A stretch of DNA of 64,000 bases from Pelagibius litoralis (GCF_011683915.1 NZ_JAAQPH010000006.1:124001-188000); one strand, 5' to 3'; shown: positions 8,996 to 19,431, counted from the first letter of the stretch. Program-made: numbers and translations. Notes: generated from the sequence alone by a model not told the origin.

Positions 8996-10642
8996 CTATC
9001 CGTCGGCCGTTGGCGCCAGTTCCGGCAGGGTGAAGATCTCCTTGTCCCCGGTCACCCCGCGCAGGCGGTGATGGCCGAGCGACACCAGGCTATCGGGGAT
9101 ATAGCTTTCGAAGTCCTCGGAGATCAGCAGGGCCACGCCCAGTTCCTTGGTCAGGCTGTCGATCCGCGCGGCCTCATTGGTGGCAGGGCCGATAACCGTG
9201 AAGTCCAGACGGGTCGACGAGCCGATGTTGCCGTAGCTGAGGTCGCCCAGATGAAGAGCAAGGCCGAAGCGCAAGGGCGCGCGGCCCTCTTCCGCCAGGG
9301 CCGCATTGACGTCCTGCATGCGCGCCAGGGCGTCGCGGGCCGCCTCCAGGGCTTCGGTGCAGGCATTGCGCCCGCAGAACATATCCTTGCCTTCCTTGGA
9401 CGTACCCGCCTTTTCCATGGGAAAGATCGCCAGCAGGCCGTCGCCGATGAACTTCAGCACCTCGCCGCCGCGGTCCAGCACGGCACCGGCCATGGCCTCG
9501 AAGAAGCGGTTGATGAGATCCAGGTAGTCCTCCCGCGAAATGCTGTCGGCCAGGGCGGTCGAACCGCGCAGGTCGCAGTACCAGATGACTGCCGGAATAT
9601 CCTCGCCGTCGCCCCGCTTGATCAGCCCGTTGAGCACGCGCTGGCCGGTGTAGGCGCCCAGATAGGTGTCGAGCAGCGTCCGCGACATGCGGTGCATGGC
9701 ATGCACCTCCAGCAGGCGGCTGAGGATCGGCAGAATCTCGTGGATCTGGCCCAGATGCTCGGTGGTGAAGCCGCCCGGGCGGTCCGTCGAGAGCGTGAAG
9801 ATGTTGATCTTGCCGTTGGAAAAGCGCATCGGCATGGCGACATAATCTGTCGCGCCTTCTTTGATCAGGTCAGCCAGGATCGGATAGTCGGTCGGCGGGT
9901 TCGGTCCCTCTAGGCGGCGGCGTATACCGCCGGCACCCTCGAAGATCGGCATCAGCGGGCTTTTGAGATAGGCGTCGGACTGCAGGCCGTAGTGGGGGAA
10001 ATCGCGCTCATCGACCACCGTCTCGCCGCGGCGCCAGACGAAGGCGTTGCTGGCCATCTGCGGGTGCAGGGTCGGGATGATCACATTCATGCGCGAGATG
10101 TCGAAGCCGGCCTCGTTCAGTTGGCGGCCCAGCCGGTCGAGCAGCTCCGCCGAAGACGTGGCTTCCCAGGCTTCGCGCAGCATCCAGGCGGCCAGCGGAT
10201 TACTGTACTCGGTCAGGCCTTCGCCCGGGTCGATCTCAACCGCCTGGTCCTCTTCGAACCAGGCGTCCATCTTGTTCCAGTAAAACGCGATGTAGCCGCG
10301 GATACCCAGGGCTTCCTCGATAGGGTCCTCATAGCTCCAGGCGGCGTTTTCAGCCGATTTCGCACCGACCTCCACGTTCCAATAATTGGCCGTCCCCTTG
10401 AAGGGGCAGTAGGTGCGGTGATCGCTCGCCCTCAGAAAACGCAGGGCGACATCCTCGCGGGGCAGATAATAGATCGCCGGCAGGCGGGTCTCGTGCAGCA
10501 CCAGCGCGCGGTTGCTGTCGGCGATTGTCTCGCCGTTGAAGATCACCTTGACGCGTTTGCCGCTGGGCTCGATGACAATGCGATAATCGCTGGAATCAAG
10601 CGTTTCAGGCTGTTTCGGGGCGAGGGGGGCGGCCTCTTGCAT
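8996..10642 (-). CDS. DUF427-class III adenylate/guanylate cyclase fusion protein
   Basis: A 548-residue cytoplasmic protein. Residues about 18-115 form a DUF427 domain (KRVKVIFNGETIADS, YCPFKGTANYW, and an AAWSYEDPIEEA-to-YIAFYWNKMD end). Residues about 135-330 resemble the uncharacterised region preceding cyclase domains in alphaproteobacteria (TLHPQMASNAFVWRRG, EGATDYVAMPMRFSNGK, TDRPGGF). The class III catalytic domain holds both metal aspartates (WYCDLRGST; FIGDGLLAIF), the purine-side Lys (EVLKFIGDG) and the NxxxR pair (TNEAARI), so it looks active, making cAMP or cGMP. The open frame runs upstream to 10948, but ATG at 10642 begins the conserved protein, with AAAGG upstream. Confidence 0.8.
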   Translation of the reverse strand: MQEAAPLAPKQPETLDSSDYRIVIEPSGKRVKVIFNGETIADSNRALVLHETRLPAIYYLPREDVALRFLRASDHRTYCPFKGTANYWNVEVGAKSAENAAWSYEDPIEEALGIRGYIAFYWNKMDAWFEEDQAVEIDPGEGLTEYSNPLAAWMLREAWEATSSAELLDRLGRQLNEAGFDISRMNVIIPTLHPQMASNAFVWRRGETVVDERDFPHYGLQSDAYLKSPLMPIFEGAGGIRRRLEGPNPPTDYPILADLIKEGATDYVAMPMRFSNGKINIFTLSTDRPGGFTTEHLGQIHEILPILSRLLEVHAMHRMSRTLLDTYLGAYTGQRVLNGLIKRGDGEDIPAVIWYCDLRGSTALADSISREDYLDLINRFFEAMAGAVLDRGGEVLKFIGDGLLAIFPMEKAGTSKEGKDMFCGRNACTEALEAARDALARMQDVNAALAEEGRAPLRFGLALHLGDLSYGNIGSSTRLDFTVIGPATNEAARIDSLTKELGVALLISEDFESYIPDSLVSLGHHRLRGVTGDKEIFTLPELAPTADG

Positions 10643-10833
10643 GGATGATGGAACCTTTGGAATCACCGGCACCACGGCGTCGTTAAACGCCACCGTGGCC
10701 GGGAAGTGACGGATTGTAATCAATATAGGTGTTTCGACTCGTGCTTTCACGCCCTCAGATGCGCCAGGGGGCAAAGGGTCGCAGCAGGCCCCAGGGGTGG
10801 AAAGGGCCGGTTTCCGGGAAACCAGGGGTGAAA

Positions 10834-10861
10834 TTCGAATTTTCGGTTCCGAAAATACGAA
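10834..10861. promoter_or_regulatory. Inverted repeat before glpR, probable GlpR operator
   Basis: TTCGAATTTTCGG (10834-10846), two bases, then CCGAAAATACGAA (10849-10861): 12 of 13 positions are complementary. It lies 34 bp before the glpR start. The inner half-site CCGAAAAT resembles the half-site TCGAAAAT found before glpD, which suggests both bind the DeoR-family regulator encoded here. Autoregulation is inferred. Confidence 0.65.
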
Positions 10862-10895
10862 CTTCGCCTTATGCTTGGCCGATGAGGGGTGAAAA

Positions 10896-11714
10896 GTGAG
10901 CGATCCGATCAGAGAAACCGAAACGGACGTACCGCAGGGCGACCGCATCGAATTGAATCAGCGCCAGGAACGGATCATCGACCTGGTCCGTGAGCGCGGC
11001 TTTGTCGCCATTGAAGCGCTTGCCGATCATTTCGAGGTAACGCCGCAGACGATCCGCCGCGATATCAATCAGCTCTGTGACCAGGGCCTGCTGCGGCGCT
11101 ACCATGGCGGCGCCGGGCTGCCGTCTTCGGTTGAGAACCTCGCTTATCAGACCCGGCAGGTATTGAACCGGGGCGCGAAGTCAAGCATCGCCTCTATTGT
11201 CGCGGCGCAGGTTCCCGACAATGCCTCTCTTTTCATCAACATCGGCACCACCACCGAAGAGGTGGCAAAGGCGTTGATCGATCACCGCGGGTTGCGCGTG
11301 ATTACCAATAATCTCAATGTTGCCAATATGTTGGCGGCAAAGCCCGACTTTGAAGTGATCATTGCCGGCGGCCTTGTGCGCAGCCGTGACAGGGGCATCG
11401 TGGGCGAGGCGACGCTGGACACCATCCGCCAGTTCAAGGTCGACATCGGGATCGTCGGCATATCGGGGGTCGACGACGACGGCTCGCTGCTGGACTTCGA
11501 TTATCGCGAGGTCCGCGTGTCGCAGGCGATCATCGCCAATTCAAGGCGTGTCTTCCTGGCGACCGATCACACGAAGTTCGGCCGTAATGCGTTGGTTCGG
11601 TTGGGCTCTGTGGATGAAATAGATGCCCTTTTCACCGATCGTCTGCCGTCGCAGGCGATGCAACGGATTCTGGCAGAGGCAGAGGTTGAACTGCACGTAA
11701 CGGAACCGGAATAG
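10896..11714 (+). CDS. glpR: DeoR-family transcriptional repressor GlpR
   Basis: A 272-residue regulator. The N-terminal DeoR helix-turn-helix covers about residues 22-75 ([20 protein letters not shown], then [13 protein letters not shown]). The sugar-phosphate-sensing domain follows, with the [13 protein letters not shown] phosphate loop and [14 protein letters not shown]; glycerol 3-phosphate is the usual inducer for GlpR. The GTG start is preceded by GAGGGG. It heads the glpD-glpSTPQV region and is flanked by two inverted repeats with a common half-site, as expected for a local repressor of glycerol use. Confidence 0.85.
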   Translation: MSDPIRETETDVPQGDRIELNQRQERIIDLVRERGFVAIEALADHFEVTPQTIRRDINQLCDQGLLRRYHGGAGLPSSVENLAYQTRQVLNRGAKSSIASIVAAQVPDNASLFINIGTTTEEVAKALIDHRGLRVITNNLNVANMLAAKPDFEVIIAGGLVRSRDRGIVGEATLDTIRQFKVDIGIVGISGVDDDGSLLDFDYREVRVSQAIIANSRRVFLATDHTKFGRNALVRLGSVDEIDALFTDRLPSQAMQRILAEAEVELHVTEPE

Positions 11715-11773
11715 GCCGCCGGTCGTTCCCCCGGCTGTTTCCGGGCCTTCGTGAGTCTCCATAGCTTCAGGGT

Positions 11774-11803
11774 TCGAAAATTTTCACTTTCGAATATTTT
11801 CGA
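11774..11803. promoter_or_regulatory. Inverted repeat before glpD, probable GlpR operator
   Basis: TCGAAAATTTTC (11774-11785) and GAATATTTTCGA (11792-11803) are complementary at 11 of 12 positions, separated by six bases. TTCGAA also recurs 16 bp apart (11773 and 11789). The block lies about 115 bp before the glpD ATG in an AT-rich patch of otherwise GC-rich DNA. It shares the CGAAAAT half-site with the repeat before glpR. Confidence 0.65.
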
Positions 11804-11919
11804 TTGTCAGGCTACGGTCAACTAGCCTATGGTTCCTGGAAAGCAATCAAACGCAGGTCGTTCAGGCCGCGAACTTTCCCGCTAATAGGGAAAGGTGTTG
11901 GGGAGGCTGTTATTCGGTC

Positions 11920-13443
11920 ATGACCGAGGCAATCGACATTCTTGTCGTGGGCGGCGGCATCAACGGGGCCGGCATCGCACGCGATGCGGCCGGCCGCGGG
12001 CTTTCGGTTCTGCTCTGCGAAAAGAACGACCTTGCCAGCGCCACCTCCTCGGCCAGCACCAAGCTGATTCACGGCGGTCTGCGTTATCTGGAATATTACG
12101 AATTCCGGCTGGTCCGCGAAGCGCTGATCGAGCGCGAGGTGCTGTTGCGTTCGGCACCCCATATCATCTGGCCGCTGCGTTTTGTGCTGCCCCACAACAA
12201 GGGGCTGCGCCCGGCTTGGCTGATCCGCCTCGGTCTTTTCCTCTATGATCACCTTGGCGGGCGCAAGCTGTTGCCCGGGTCGAAGGGTGTCAACCTGCAC
12301 AGCCATCCGGCGGGGGCGCCTCTGGTTCCGGAACTGCGCAAGGGGTTCGTCTACTCCGACTGCTGGGTTCAGGATTCGCGGCTGGTCGCGCTGAACGCGC
12401 TGGATGCGCGCGAGCACGGTGCCGAGGTGCTGACCCGCGTGGAATGTGTCTCGGCGCGCCGCCAGGATGATCGCTGGCATGTTGTGCTGCGCGACCTCAG
12501 GAACGGCGAGAAGCGGGAGCTTACGGCGCGGGCCCTGGTCAATGCCGCCGGCCCCTGGACAGCGGAATTCATCGAGCAGCGGGCCGGTCTCAACAAGGCG
12601 CAGTCGCTGCGTCTGGTCAAGGGTTCCCACATCGTCGTGCCGAAGATGTTCGATCACGACTACCCTTATATTTTCCAGAACCCCGACGGACGCATCATCT
12701 TTGCCATTCCCTATGAGCAGGATTATACCCTGATCGGCACCACCGATGTGGACTTCACGGACGATCCTTCGAAGGTGGAGATCTCCCAAGAGGAAACCGA
12801 GTATCTCTGTTCGGCGGTGAATGTCTATTTCACGCGCAAGGTCGCCCCGGAGGACGTTGCCTGGTCCTATTCCGGTGTGCGTCCGCTCTACGACGATGCG
12901 GCGTCGAACGCTTCCTCGGCGACGCGCGACTATGTGCTGGAACTGGATCACGGCCCCGGCCGCGCACCCCTGCTGTCGATCTTCGGCGGCAAGATCACGA
13001 CGTTCCGCAAGCTTTCCGAACACGCCATGGTGAAGCTGGCCGAGGCCATGGGACCCCTGGGCGAACCTTGGACAGCCGATGCGGCCTTGCCCGGCGGTAA
13101 CATTGCCGATGCCGACTTCGACGGCTACCTGAAGCGCTTCAAGCAGGAGCGGCCCTGGCTGCCGGCGGAATTGGCGTGGCGCTATGCGCGCAACTATGGC
13201 ACCCGGGCGGAGCAGATCGTCGCCGGTGCGGCTTCTTTGGCGGACCTGGGCGAAGACTTCGGCGATGGCCTTTACGCCGCGGAGATCGATTATCTGCGCG
13301 CCCACGAATGGGTCGAAACGGCGGAGGACTTCCTCTGGCGCCGTTCCAAGATGGGGCTTCACGTTACCGACCAGACCAAGCAGAAACTGCAGGCCTGGAT
13401 GGAGCGGCAGGCTGCCGCGGCACCACGGCAGGAGTCCGCCTGA
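11920..13443 (+). CDS. glpD: Glycerol-3-phosphate dehydrogenase, FAD-dependent
   Basis: A 507-residue peripheral membrane flavoenzyme that oxidises sn-glycerol 3-phosphate to dihydroxyacetone phosphate and passes electrons to quinone. The N-terminal FAD loop is ILVVGGGINGAGIARDAAGR (residues 6-25), followed by the GlpD hallmark STKLIHGGLRYLEYYEF. The C-terminal half holds IFGGKITTFRKLSEHA, also typical. Length matches GlpD. GGGAGG lies 14 bp before the ATG. Its stop overlaps the glpS start by one base (TGATG), so enzyme and importer are one operon. Confidence 0.95.
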   Translation: MTEAIDILVVGGGINGAGIARDAAGRGLSVLLCEKNDLASATSSASTKLIHGGLRYLEYYEFRLVREALIEREVLLRSAPHIIWPLRFVLPHNKGLRPAWLIRLGLFLYDHLGGRKLLPGSKGVNLHSHPAGAPLVPELRKGFVYSDCWVQDSRLVALNALDAREHGAEVLTRVECVSARRQDDRWHVVLRDLRNGEKRELTARALVNAAGPWTAEFIEQRAGLNKAQSLRLVKGSHIVVPKMFDHDYPYIFQNPDGRIIFAIPYEQDYTLIGTTDVDFTDDPSKVEISQEETEYLCSAVNVYFTRKVAPEDVAWSYSGVRPLYDDAASNASSATRDYVLELDHGPGRAPLLSIFGGKITTFRKLSEHAMVKLAEAMGPLGEPWTADAALPGGNIADADFDGYLKRFKQERPWLPAELAWRYARNYGTRAEQIVAGAASLADLGEDFGDGLYAAEIDYLRAHEWVETAEDFLWRRSKMGLHVTDQTKQKLQAWMERQAAAAPRQESA

Positions 13444-14522
13444 TGGCCCTAACGCTGCAGAATGTCAGCAAGCGCGTCGGTGCGGATATACATATCCGCG
13501 ATGTCAGCCTGCATCTGGAAACGGGCTCGCTGAACGTGCTTCTGGGACCGACGCTCTCAGGCAAGACTTCGTTGATGCGCCTTATGGCCGGGCTCGACAA
13601 GCCGACCGAGGGCGATGTTCTGGTCGACGGTGAAAGCGTGGTCGGCATGGCGGTGCAGAAGCGCAACGTGGCCATGGTCTATCAGCAGTTCATCAACTAC
13701 CCGACCCTGAGCGTCTACGAGAACATCGCCTCGCCCATGCGTGTTGCCGGCGCCGACAAGGCGACCATAGACGCCAAGGTGCGCGAAGCTGCGGAGCTCC
13801 TGAAGCTTGGGGACCTGCTGGACCGCACGCCGCTCCACCTCTCCGGCGGACAGCAGCAACGCACGGCCCTGGCGCGGGCCCTGGTGAAAGGCGCCGACCT
13901 GGTGCTGCTCGACGAGCCCCTGGCCAATCTGGACTACAAACTGCGTGAAGAGCTGCGTGTCGAACTGCCGAAAATCTTCGCCAGGACCGGCGCGGTTTTC
14001 GTCTATGCAACGACGGAGCCGCATGAGGCGCTGCTGCTCGGTGGCAAGACCGCGACCCTTAGCGAGGGGCGGATCACCCAGTTCGGCACCACCATCGATG
14101 TCTACAACCGTCCGGCGGACCTGATCACCGCCAGCACCTTCTCCGATCCGCCGATGAATCTCGTTCCCATGGTCAAGGCCCAGGGGATGATGAGCTTTGG
14201 CGGCGGGTCCGTTGCAGTGCCGTCCTCGGCGCAGGATCTTGCCGACGGTGCCTATAAGGTCGGTATCCGGCCCCACCATCTGCTGCTGCATCGGCCGGAG
14301 GGCAGCGCCCTGGAGGTGCAGGCCGCCGTCTCGACCACTGAGATTACCGGCTCCGAGAGTTTCATTCATGTCGAGAGCGACGGCGAACGCTGGGTCGCAC
14401 TGACCCATGGTGTCCACCGGGTAGAGATCGGCGACAGGATTCCGGTCTATCTCGACCCTTCGGCCTTTTTCGTTTTCGACGCTGCCGACCGCTTGGTCGC
14501 TGCACCTTCAGGTCTCCGGTAA
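13443..14522 (+). CDS. glpS: Glycerol ABC transporter ATPase GlpS
   Basis: A 359-residue MalK-type ATPase. Walker A is GPTLSGKTS, the Q-loop is VYQQF, the signature is canonical (LSGGQQQRTALARAL) and Walker B is LVLLDEPLANLD. The H-loop, normally TH, reads YATTEPHEAL, so the switch histidine appears replaced by Thr. A regulatory OB-type domain follows (about residues 235-359). GlpS pairs with GlpT in the rhizobial-type GlpSTPQV glycerol importer. The frame is open upstream inside glpD, but ATG at 13443 begins the ATPase homology. Confidence 0.9.
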   Translation: MALTLQNVSKRVGADIHIRDVSLHLETGSLNVLLGPTLSGKTSLMRLMAGLDKPTEGDVLVDGESVVGMAVQKRNVAMVYQQFINYPTLSVYENIASPMRVAGADKATIDAKVREAAELLKLGDLLDRTPLHLSGGQQQRTALARALVKGADLVLLDEPLANLDYKLREELRVELPKIFARTGAVFVYATTEPHEALLLGGKTATLSEGRITQFGTTIDVYNRPADLITASTFSDPPMNLVPMVKAQGMMSFGGGSVAVPSSAQDLADGAYKVGIRPHHLLLHRPEGSALEVQAAVSTTEITGSESFIHVESDGERWVALTHGVHRVEIGDRIPVYLDPSAFFVFDAADRLVAAPSGLR

Positions 14523-14532
14523 GGGGCGGTCC

Positions 14533-15611
<1,079 letters not shown>

Positions 15612-15615
<4 letters not shown>

Positions 15616-16502
15616 ACAAGACCTTCAACAACAAAGCCTGGTTCTTCGTTCTGCCGGTTTTCTTTCTGGTCGCGATCTCGGCGATCATTCCGCTGATGAC
15701 CGTGGTGAACTACTCGGTTCAGGATACTTTCGGGAACAACCAGTTCTTCTGGGCGGGTACCGAGTGGTTCAGCGATATTCTGAGTTCCAGCCGTTTCCAT
15801 AACGCGCTGATCCGCAATCTCTCTTTCTCCTTCATCATTCTGGCGATTGAGATTCCGCTGGGGATCATTGTCGCGCTGGCGATGCCGCGCAAAGGCATCT
15901 GGGTGCCGGTCTGTCTCATCCTGATGGCCTTGCCGCTGCTGATTCCCTGGAACGTGGTCGGCACCATCTGGCAGGTCTTCGGCCGCGCCGACATCGGGCT
16001 TCTGGGGGCCAGCCTGGCGGCCCTGGGTATCGAGTACAACTACGCGCAGAACGCCATCGACGCCTGGGTGACCATCGTCGTCATGGATGTCTGGCACTGG
16101 ACCAGCCTGGTGGTCCTGCTCTGCTATGCCGGGTTGGTGTCGATCCCGGAGGCTTACTACCAGGCGGCGCGCATCGACGGCGCCTCGCGCTGGAAGGTGT
16201 TCCGCTATATCCAGCTGCCGAAGATGAACCGCGTGCTGCTGATCGCCGTGCTGCTGCGCTTCATGGACTCCTTCATGATCTATACCGAGCCCTTCGTGCT
16301 GACCGGCGGCGGCCCCGGCAATGCGACCACCTTCCTGTCCATCGATCTGGTGAAGCTGGCCATCGGACAGTTCGACCTGGGCCCGGCAGCGGCCATGTCG
16401 ATCGTCTACTTCCTGATTATTCTGCTGCTGTCCTGGGTGTTCTATACCGTGATGACCAATTACGGGACCGATAAGCCCGACGGCGGCACGGGGGCGGGAT
16501 GA
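15612..16502 (+). CDS. glpP: Glycerol ABC transporter permease GlpP
   Basis: A 296-residue inner-membrane protein with about six membrane segments, the first near residues 11-33 (FFVLPVFFLVAISAIIPLM). The EAA loop is YYQAARIDGASRWKVFRYI near residue 185. Together with GlpQ it forms the channel for glycerol import in the GlpSTPQV system. Start and stop overlap the neighbours by 4 bp on each side, so synthesis is translationally coupled. Substrate assignment rests on the operon (glpR, glpD, DUF2160 gene, GlpV). Confidence 0.9.
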
Positions 16503-17320
16503 TGAGCAGCCAGACCTCAAAGCGCAGCTTCAAGTGGCTGATCCCGACGATCTACATCATCTTCCTGATGCTGCCGATCTATTGGCTCATCAATATGAGC
16601 TTTAAGACCAATCAGGAAATCCTTTCGACCTTCACGCTGTTCCCGGCGGAGCCGACCCTGCGCAACTACGCGGTCATCTTCAGCGATGCCTCCTGGTACA
16701 GCGGCTATATCAACTCGATGATCTACGTCGGCCTGAACACGGTGATCTCCGTCTCCGTTGCTTTGCCGGCGGCTTATGCCTTCTCGCGCTACCGCTTTCT
16801 CGGCGACAAGCATCTCTTCTTCTGGCTGCTGACCAATCGTATGGCGCCGCCGGCGGTTTTCGCGCTGCCGTTCTTCCAGCTCTACTCGGCCTTCGGCCTC
16901 ATCGATACCCATATCGCCGTGGCCCTGGCGCACTGCCTCTTCAACGTGCCCCTGGCGGTCTGGATCCTGGAAGGCTTCATGTCCGGCGTTCCCAAAGAGA
17001 TCGACGAAACCGCCTATCTGGACGGCTATTCCTTCCCGAAGTTCTTCGTGAAGATCTTCGTACCGCTGATCGCCTCGGGCATCGGCGTCGCCGCCTTCTT
17101 CTGCTTCATGTTCTCCTGGGTTGAACTGCTGATCGCGCGCACCCTTACCGTGACCGCGGCCAAGCCGATTGCAGCCACAATGACGCGCACGGTCTCGGCC
17201 TCCGGCCTGGACTGGGGCGTGCTGGCGGCGGCCGGGGTATTGACCATCATTCCCGGTGCCCTGGTGATCTACTTCGTGCGCAACTACATCGCCAAGGGCT
17301 TTGCCCTGGGCCGGGTCTAG
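16499..17320 (+). CDS. glpQ: Glycerol ABC transporter permease GlpQ
   Basis: A 273-residue membrane protein of the MalG type. The first membrane segment covers residues 12-34 (WLIPTIYIIFLMLPIYWLIN). The EAA loop is IDETAYLDGYSFPKFFVKIF near residue 170, and a conserved WVELLIARTLT segment follows. It begins with the ATGA overlap on glpP. Despite the symbol it is unrelated to the enterobacterial phosphodiesterase GlpQ. Confidence 0.9.
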   Translation: MMSSQTSKRSFKWLIPTIYIIFLMLPIYWLINMSFKTNQEILSTFTLFPAEPTLRNYAVIFSDASWYSGYINSMIYVGLNTVISVSVALPAAYAFSRYRFLGDKHLFFWLLTNRMAPPAVFALPFFQLYSAFGLIDTHIAVALAHCLFNVPLAVWILEGFMSGVPKEIDETAYLDGYSFPKFFVKIFVPLIASGIGVAAFFCFMFSWVELLIARTLTVTAAKPIAATMTRTVSASGLDWGVLAAAGVLTIIPGALVIYFVRNYIAKGFALGRV

Positions 17321-17333
17321 AGGAGGGAACGAC

Positions 17334-17615
17334 ATGGATTTTTCCTGGATGGCCTGGACGCTGCCGACGGCGCTGTTCTTCGGCACGATTATCTGCCTGC
17401 TGGTCGCCATGGGCGTGTGGGAATATTTCCGCCCCGGCGGTTCGCCGCGCATCGGCCTGCTGCGGTTCGAGACGACGCGGGGCGATCGGCTGTTCCTGTC
17501 GCTGCTGGGCAGTGCTTTTATCAGTCTGGCCTGGTTGGGAATTGTTGGCCCCAATCTCTGGTGGGCCTTGGCGCTTTGTCTGGTTTATGCGGTGTTTGTA
17601 TTCCGCTTTGTGTAG
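17334..17615 (+). CDS. DUF2160 family small membrane protein of the glycerol operon
   Basis: A 93-residue protein with three hydrophobic segments (about residues 7-28, 49-66 and 71-90). It matches the DUF2160 family, a small membrane protein regularly placed between glpQ and glpV in rhizobial glycerol operons. AGGAGGG at 17321-17327 precedes the chosen ATG; the open frame begins earlier at 17301 inside glpQ. Function is unknown; an accessory role in transporter assembly is only an inference from its constant position. Confidence 0.85.
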   Translation: MDFSWMAWTLPTALFFGTIICLLVAMGVWEYFRPGGSPRIGLLRFETTRGDRLFLSLLGSAFISLAWLGIVGPNLWWALALCLVYAVFVFRFV

Positions 17616-17630
17616 GGCTTGTAAGAGTAC

Positions 17631-17661
17631 GATGCGGCGATCTTCCAGGAAAAGCCGCATC
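17631..17661 (+). promoter_or_regulatory. Intercistronic stem-loop before glpV
   Basis: GATGCGGC (17631-17638) pairs perfectly with GCCGCATC (17654-17661) across a 15-nt loop, in the 82-bp gap before glpV. No U-run follows. A 5' hairpin could protect the glpV message, which is normally the most abundant of such an operon; the role is inferred. Confidence 0.5.
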
Positions 17662-17697
17662 AGGTGACAATGAATGAAACCTTAGGGAGGATTTGGA

Positions 17698-19404
17698 ATG
17701 AGAAGGTATCTATTAGCAACTGCAGCGGGGCTTTCCCTGGTGCTCAGCGCCGGCGCCGCGCAAGCGGACATGGCCGCCGCGAAGAAGTGGGTTGAGGACG
17801 AATTCCAGCCCGCGGCGATCTCCAAAGACGATCAGATGACCGAGATGGAGTGGTTCATCAAAGCCGCCGAGCCCTTCAAGGGCATGGAGATCAAGGTCGT
17901 TTCCGAAACTATTACGACCCATGAATACGAGTCCAAAACGCTGGCCAAGGCCTTCGAGGAGATCACCGGTATCAAGGTGAACCACGACCTGATCGGCGAA
18001 GGCGATGTCGTCGAGAAGCTGCAGACGCAAATGCAGTCCGGCGAGAACATCTATGATGCCTACATCAACGACTCCGACCTGATCGGCACCCATTGGCGCT
18101 ATCAGCAGGTGCGGATCCTGACCGACTGGATGGCGGGCGAGGGTAAAGACGTCACCCTGCCGACATTGGATCTCGACGATTTTGTCGGCAAGTCTTTCAC
18201 CACCGGCCCGGACGGCAAGCTCTACCAGCTTCCTTCCCAGCAGTTCGCGAACCTCTACTGGTTCCGCTACGACTGGTTCACCGACCCCGCGATCAAGGCG
18301 GACTTCAAGGCGAAGTACGGCTACGACCTGGGCGTTCCGGTCAACTGGTCGGCCTATGAGGACATTGCCGAGTTCTTCACCGGCCGTGAGATCGACGGTA
18401 AAAAAGTCTATGGCCACATGGACTACGGCAAGAAGGACCCTTCGCTCGGTTGGCGCTTCACCGATGCCTGGCTGTCCATGGCCGGCAACGGCGATCCTGG
18501 CGAGCCAAACGGCCTGCCGGTCGATGAATGGGGCATTCGCGTCAATGAGAACAGCCAGCCCGTCGGCTCCTGCGTTGCCCGCGGTGGCGACACCAATGGC
18601 CCGGCTGCGGTCTATTCCATTACCAAGTACATTGACTGGCTGAAGAACTACGCGCCGCCTGCCGCTGCGGGTATGGTCTTCGGCGAGGCCGGGCCGGTTC
18701 CGGCTCAGGGTGAGATCGCCCAGCAGATCTTCTGGTACACCGCTTTCACCGCCGACATGGTGAAAGAGGGCATTCCCGTGGTGAACGACGACGGTACGCC
18801 GAAGTGGCGTATGGCGCCGTCGCCGCGCGGTGCCTATTGGGCGGAAGGCCAGAAGCTCGGCTATCAGGATGCCGGTTCCTGGACCCTGATGAAGTCGACC
18901 CCGGTCGACCGTGCCAAGGCGGCCTGGCTTTATGCCCAGTTCGTCACCTCCAAGACCGTGGACGTGAAGAAGAGCCACGTCGGCCTCACCTTCATCCGCG
19001 AAAGCACCATCCAGCACGACAGCTTCACCGAGCGTGCGCCGAACCTGGGTGGCCTGATCGAGTTCTACCGCTCGCCGGCCCGTGTTCAGTGGTCGCCGAC
19101 CGGCACCAACGTGCCTGACTATCCGAAACTGGCACAGCTCTGGTGGCAGAACATCGGCGATGCTTCTTCCGGTGCCAAGACGCCGCAGGAAGCCATGGAC
19201 GCGCTCTGCGAAGCCCAGGAGAAGGTTCTGTCGCGTCTCGAGCGTGCCGGTGTCCAGGGCGACATCGGTCCCAAGTTGAACGAGCCGCAGGACGTGTCCT
19301 ATTGGCTTGGTCAGCCGGGTGCGCCGAAGGCGAAGCTCGACAACGAGAAGCCGACACCCCAGACCGTCGACTACGACGAGCTGGTGAAGAGCTGGAGCAA
19401 CTAA
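17698..19404 (+). CDS. glpV: Glycerol ABC transporter substrate-binding protein GlpV
   Basis: A 568-residue periplasmic binding protein. The signal peptide covers residues 1-23 (LLATAAGLSLVLSAGAAQA). The large size, the GLPVDEWGIRV and SCVARGGDTNGPAAVYSITK stretches and the WRMAPSPRGAYW segment are characteristic of GlpV-type family 1 binding proteins. GGGAGGA lies 7 bp before the ATG. It is the last gene of the glycerol operon and is followed by a strong terminator. Confidence 0.9.
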   Translation: MRRYLLATAAGLSLVLSAGAAQADMAAAKKWVEDEFQPAAISKDDQMTEMEWFIKAAEPFKGMEIKVVSETITTHEYESKTLAKAFEEITGIKVNHDLIGEGDVVEKLQTQMQSGENIYDAYINDSDLIGTHWRYQQVRILTDWMAGEGKDVTLPTLDLDDFVGKSFTTGPDGKLYQLPSQQFANLYWFRYDWFTDPAIKADFKAKYGYDLGVPVNWSAYEDIAEFFTGREIDGKKVYGHMDYGKKDPSLGWRFTDAWLSMAGNGDPGEPNGLPVDEWGIRVNENSQPVGSCVARGGDTNGPAAVYSITKYIDWLKNYAPPAAAGMVFGEAGPVPAQGEIAQQIFWYTAFTADMVKEGIPVVNDDGTPKWRMAPSPRGAYWAEGQKLGYQDAGSWTLMKSTPVDRAKAAWLYAQFVTSKTVDVKKSHVGLTFIRESTIQHDSFTERAPNLGGLIEFYRSPARVQWSPTGTNVPDYPKLAQLWWQNIGDASSGAKTPQEAMDALCEAQEKVLSRLERAGVQGDIGPKLNEPQDVSYWLGQPGAPKAKLDNEKPTPQTVDYDELVKSWSN

Positions 19405-19408
19405 TTTA

Positions 19409-19424
19409 GAGAAACATGTTTCTC
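19409..19424. repeat. Perfect 16-bp palindrome just after glpV
   Basis: GAGAAACATGTTTCTC is self-complementary and starts 5 bp after the glpV stop, immediately before the GC-rich terminator hairpin. It may add a second stem to the transcript end or be a protein-binding site; nothing in the sequence decides between these. Confidence 0.5.
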
Positions 19425-19431
19425 ACTGTCA

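Noticed and set aside
13176-13442. In-frame upstream extension of glpS inside glpD
   Set aside because: The extra 89 residues overlap glpD, show no ATPase homology and lack a start signal; the ATG at 13443 is the natural start.
19409-19424. Palindrome after glpV as a LacI-type operator
   Set aside because: It lies between a stop codon and a terminator, where an operator would have no promoter to control; kept only as a repeat of unknown role.
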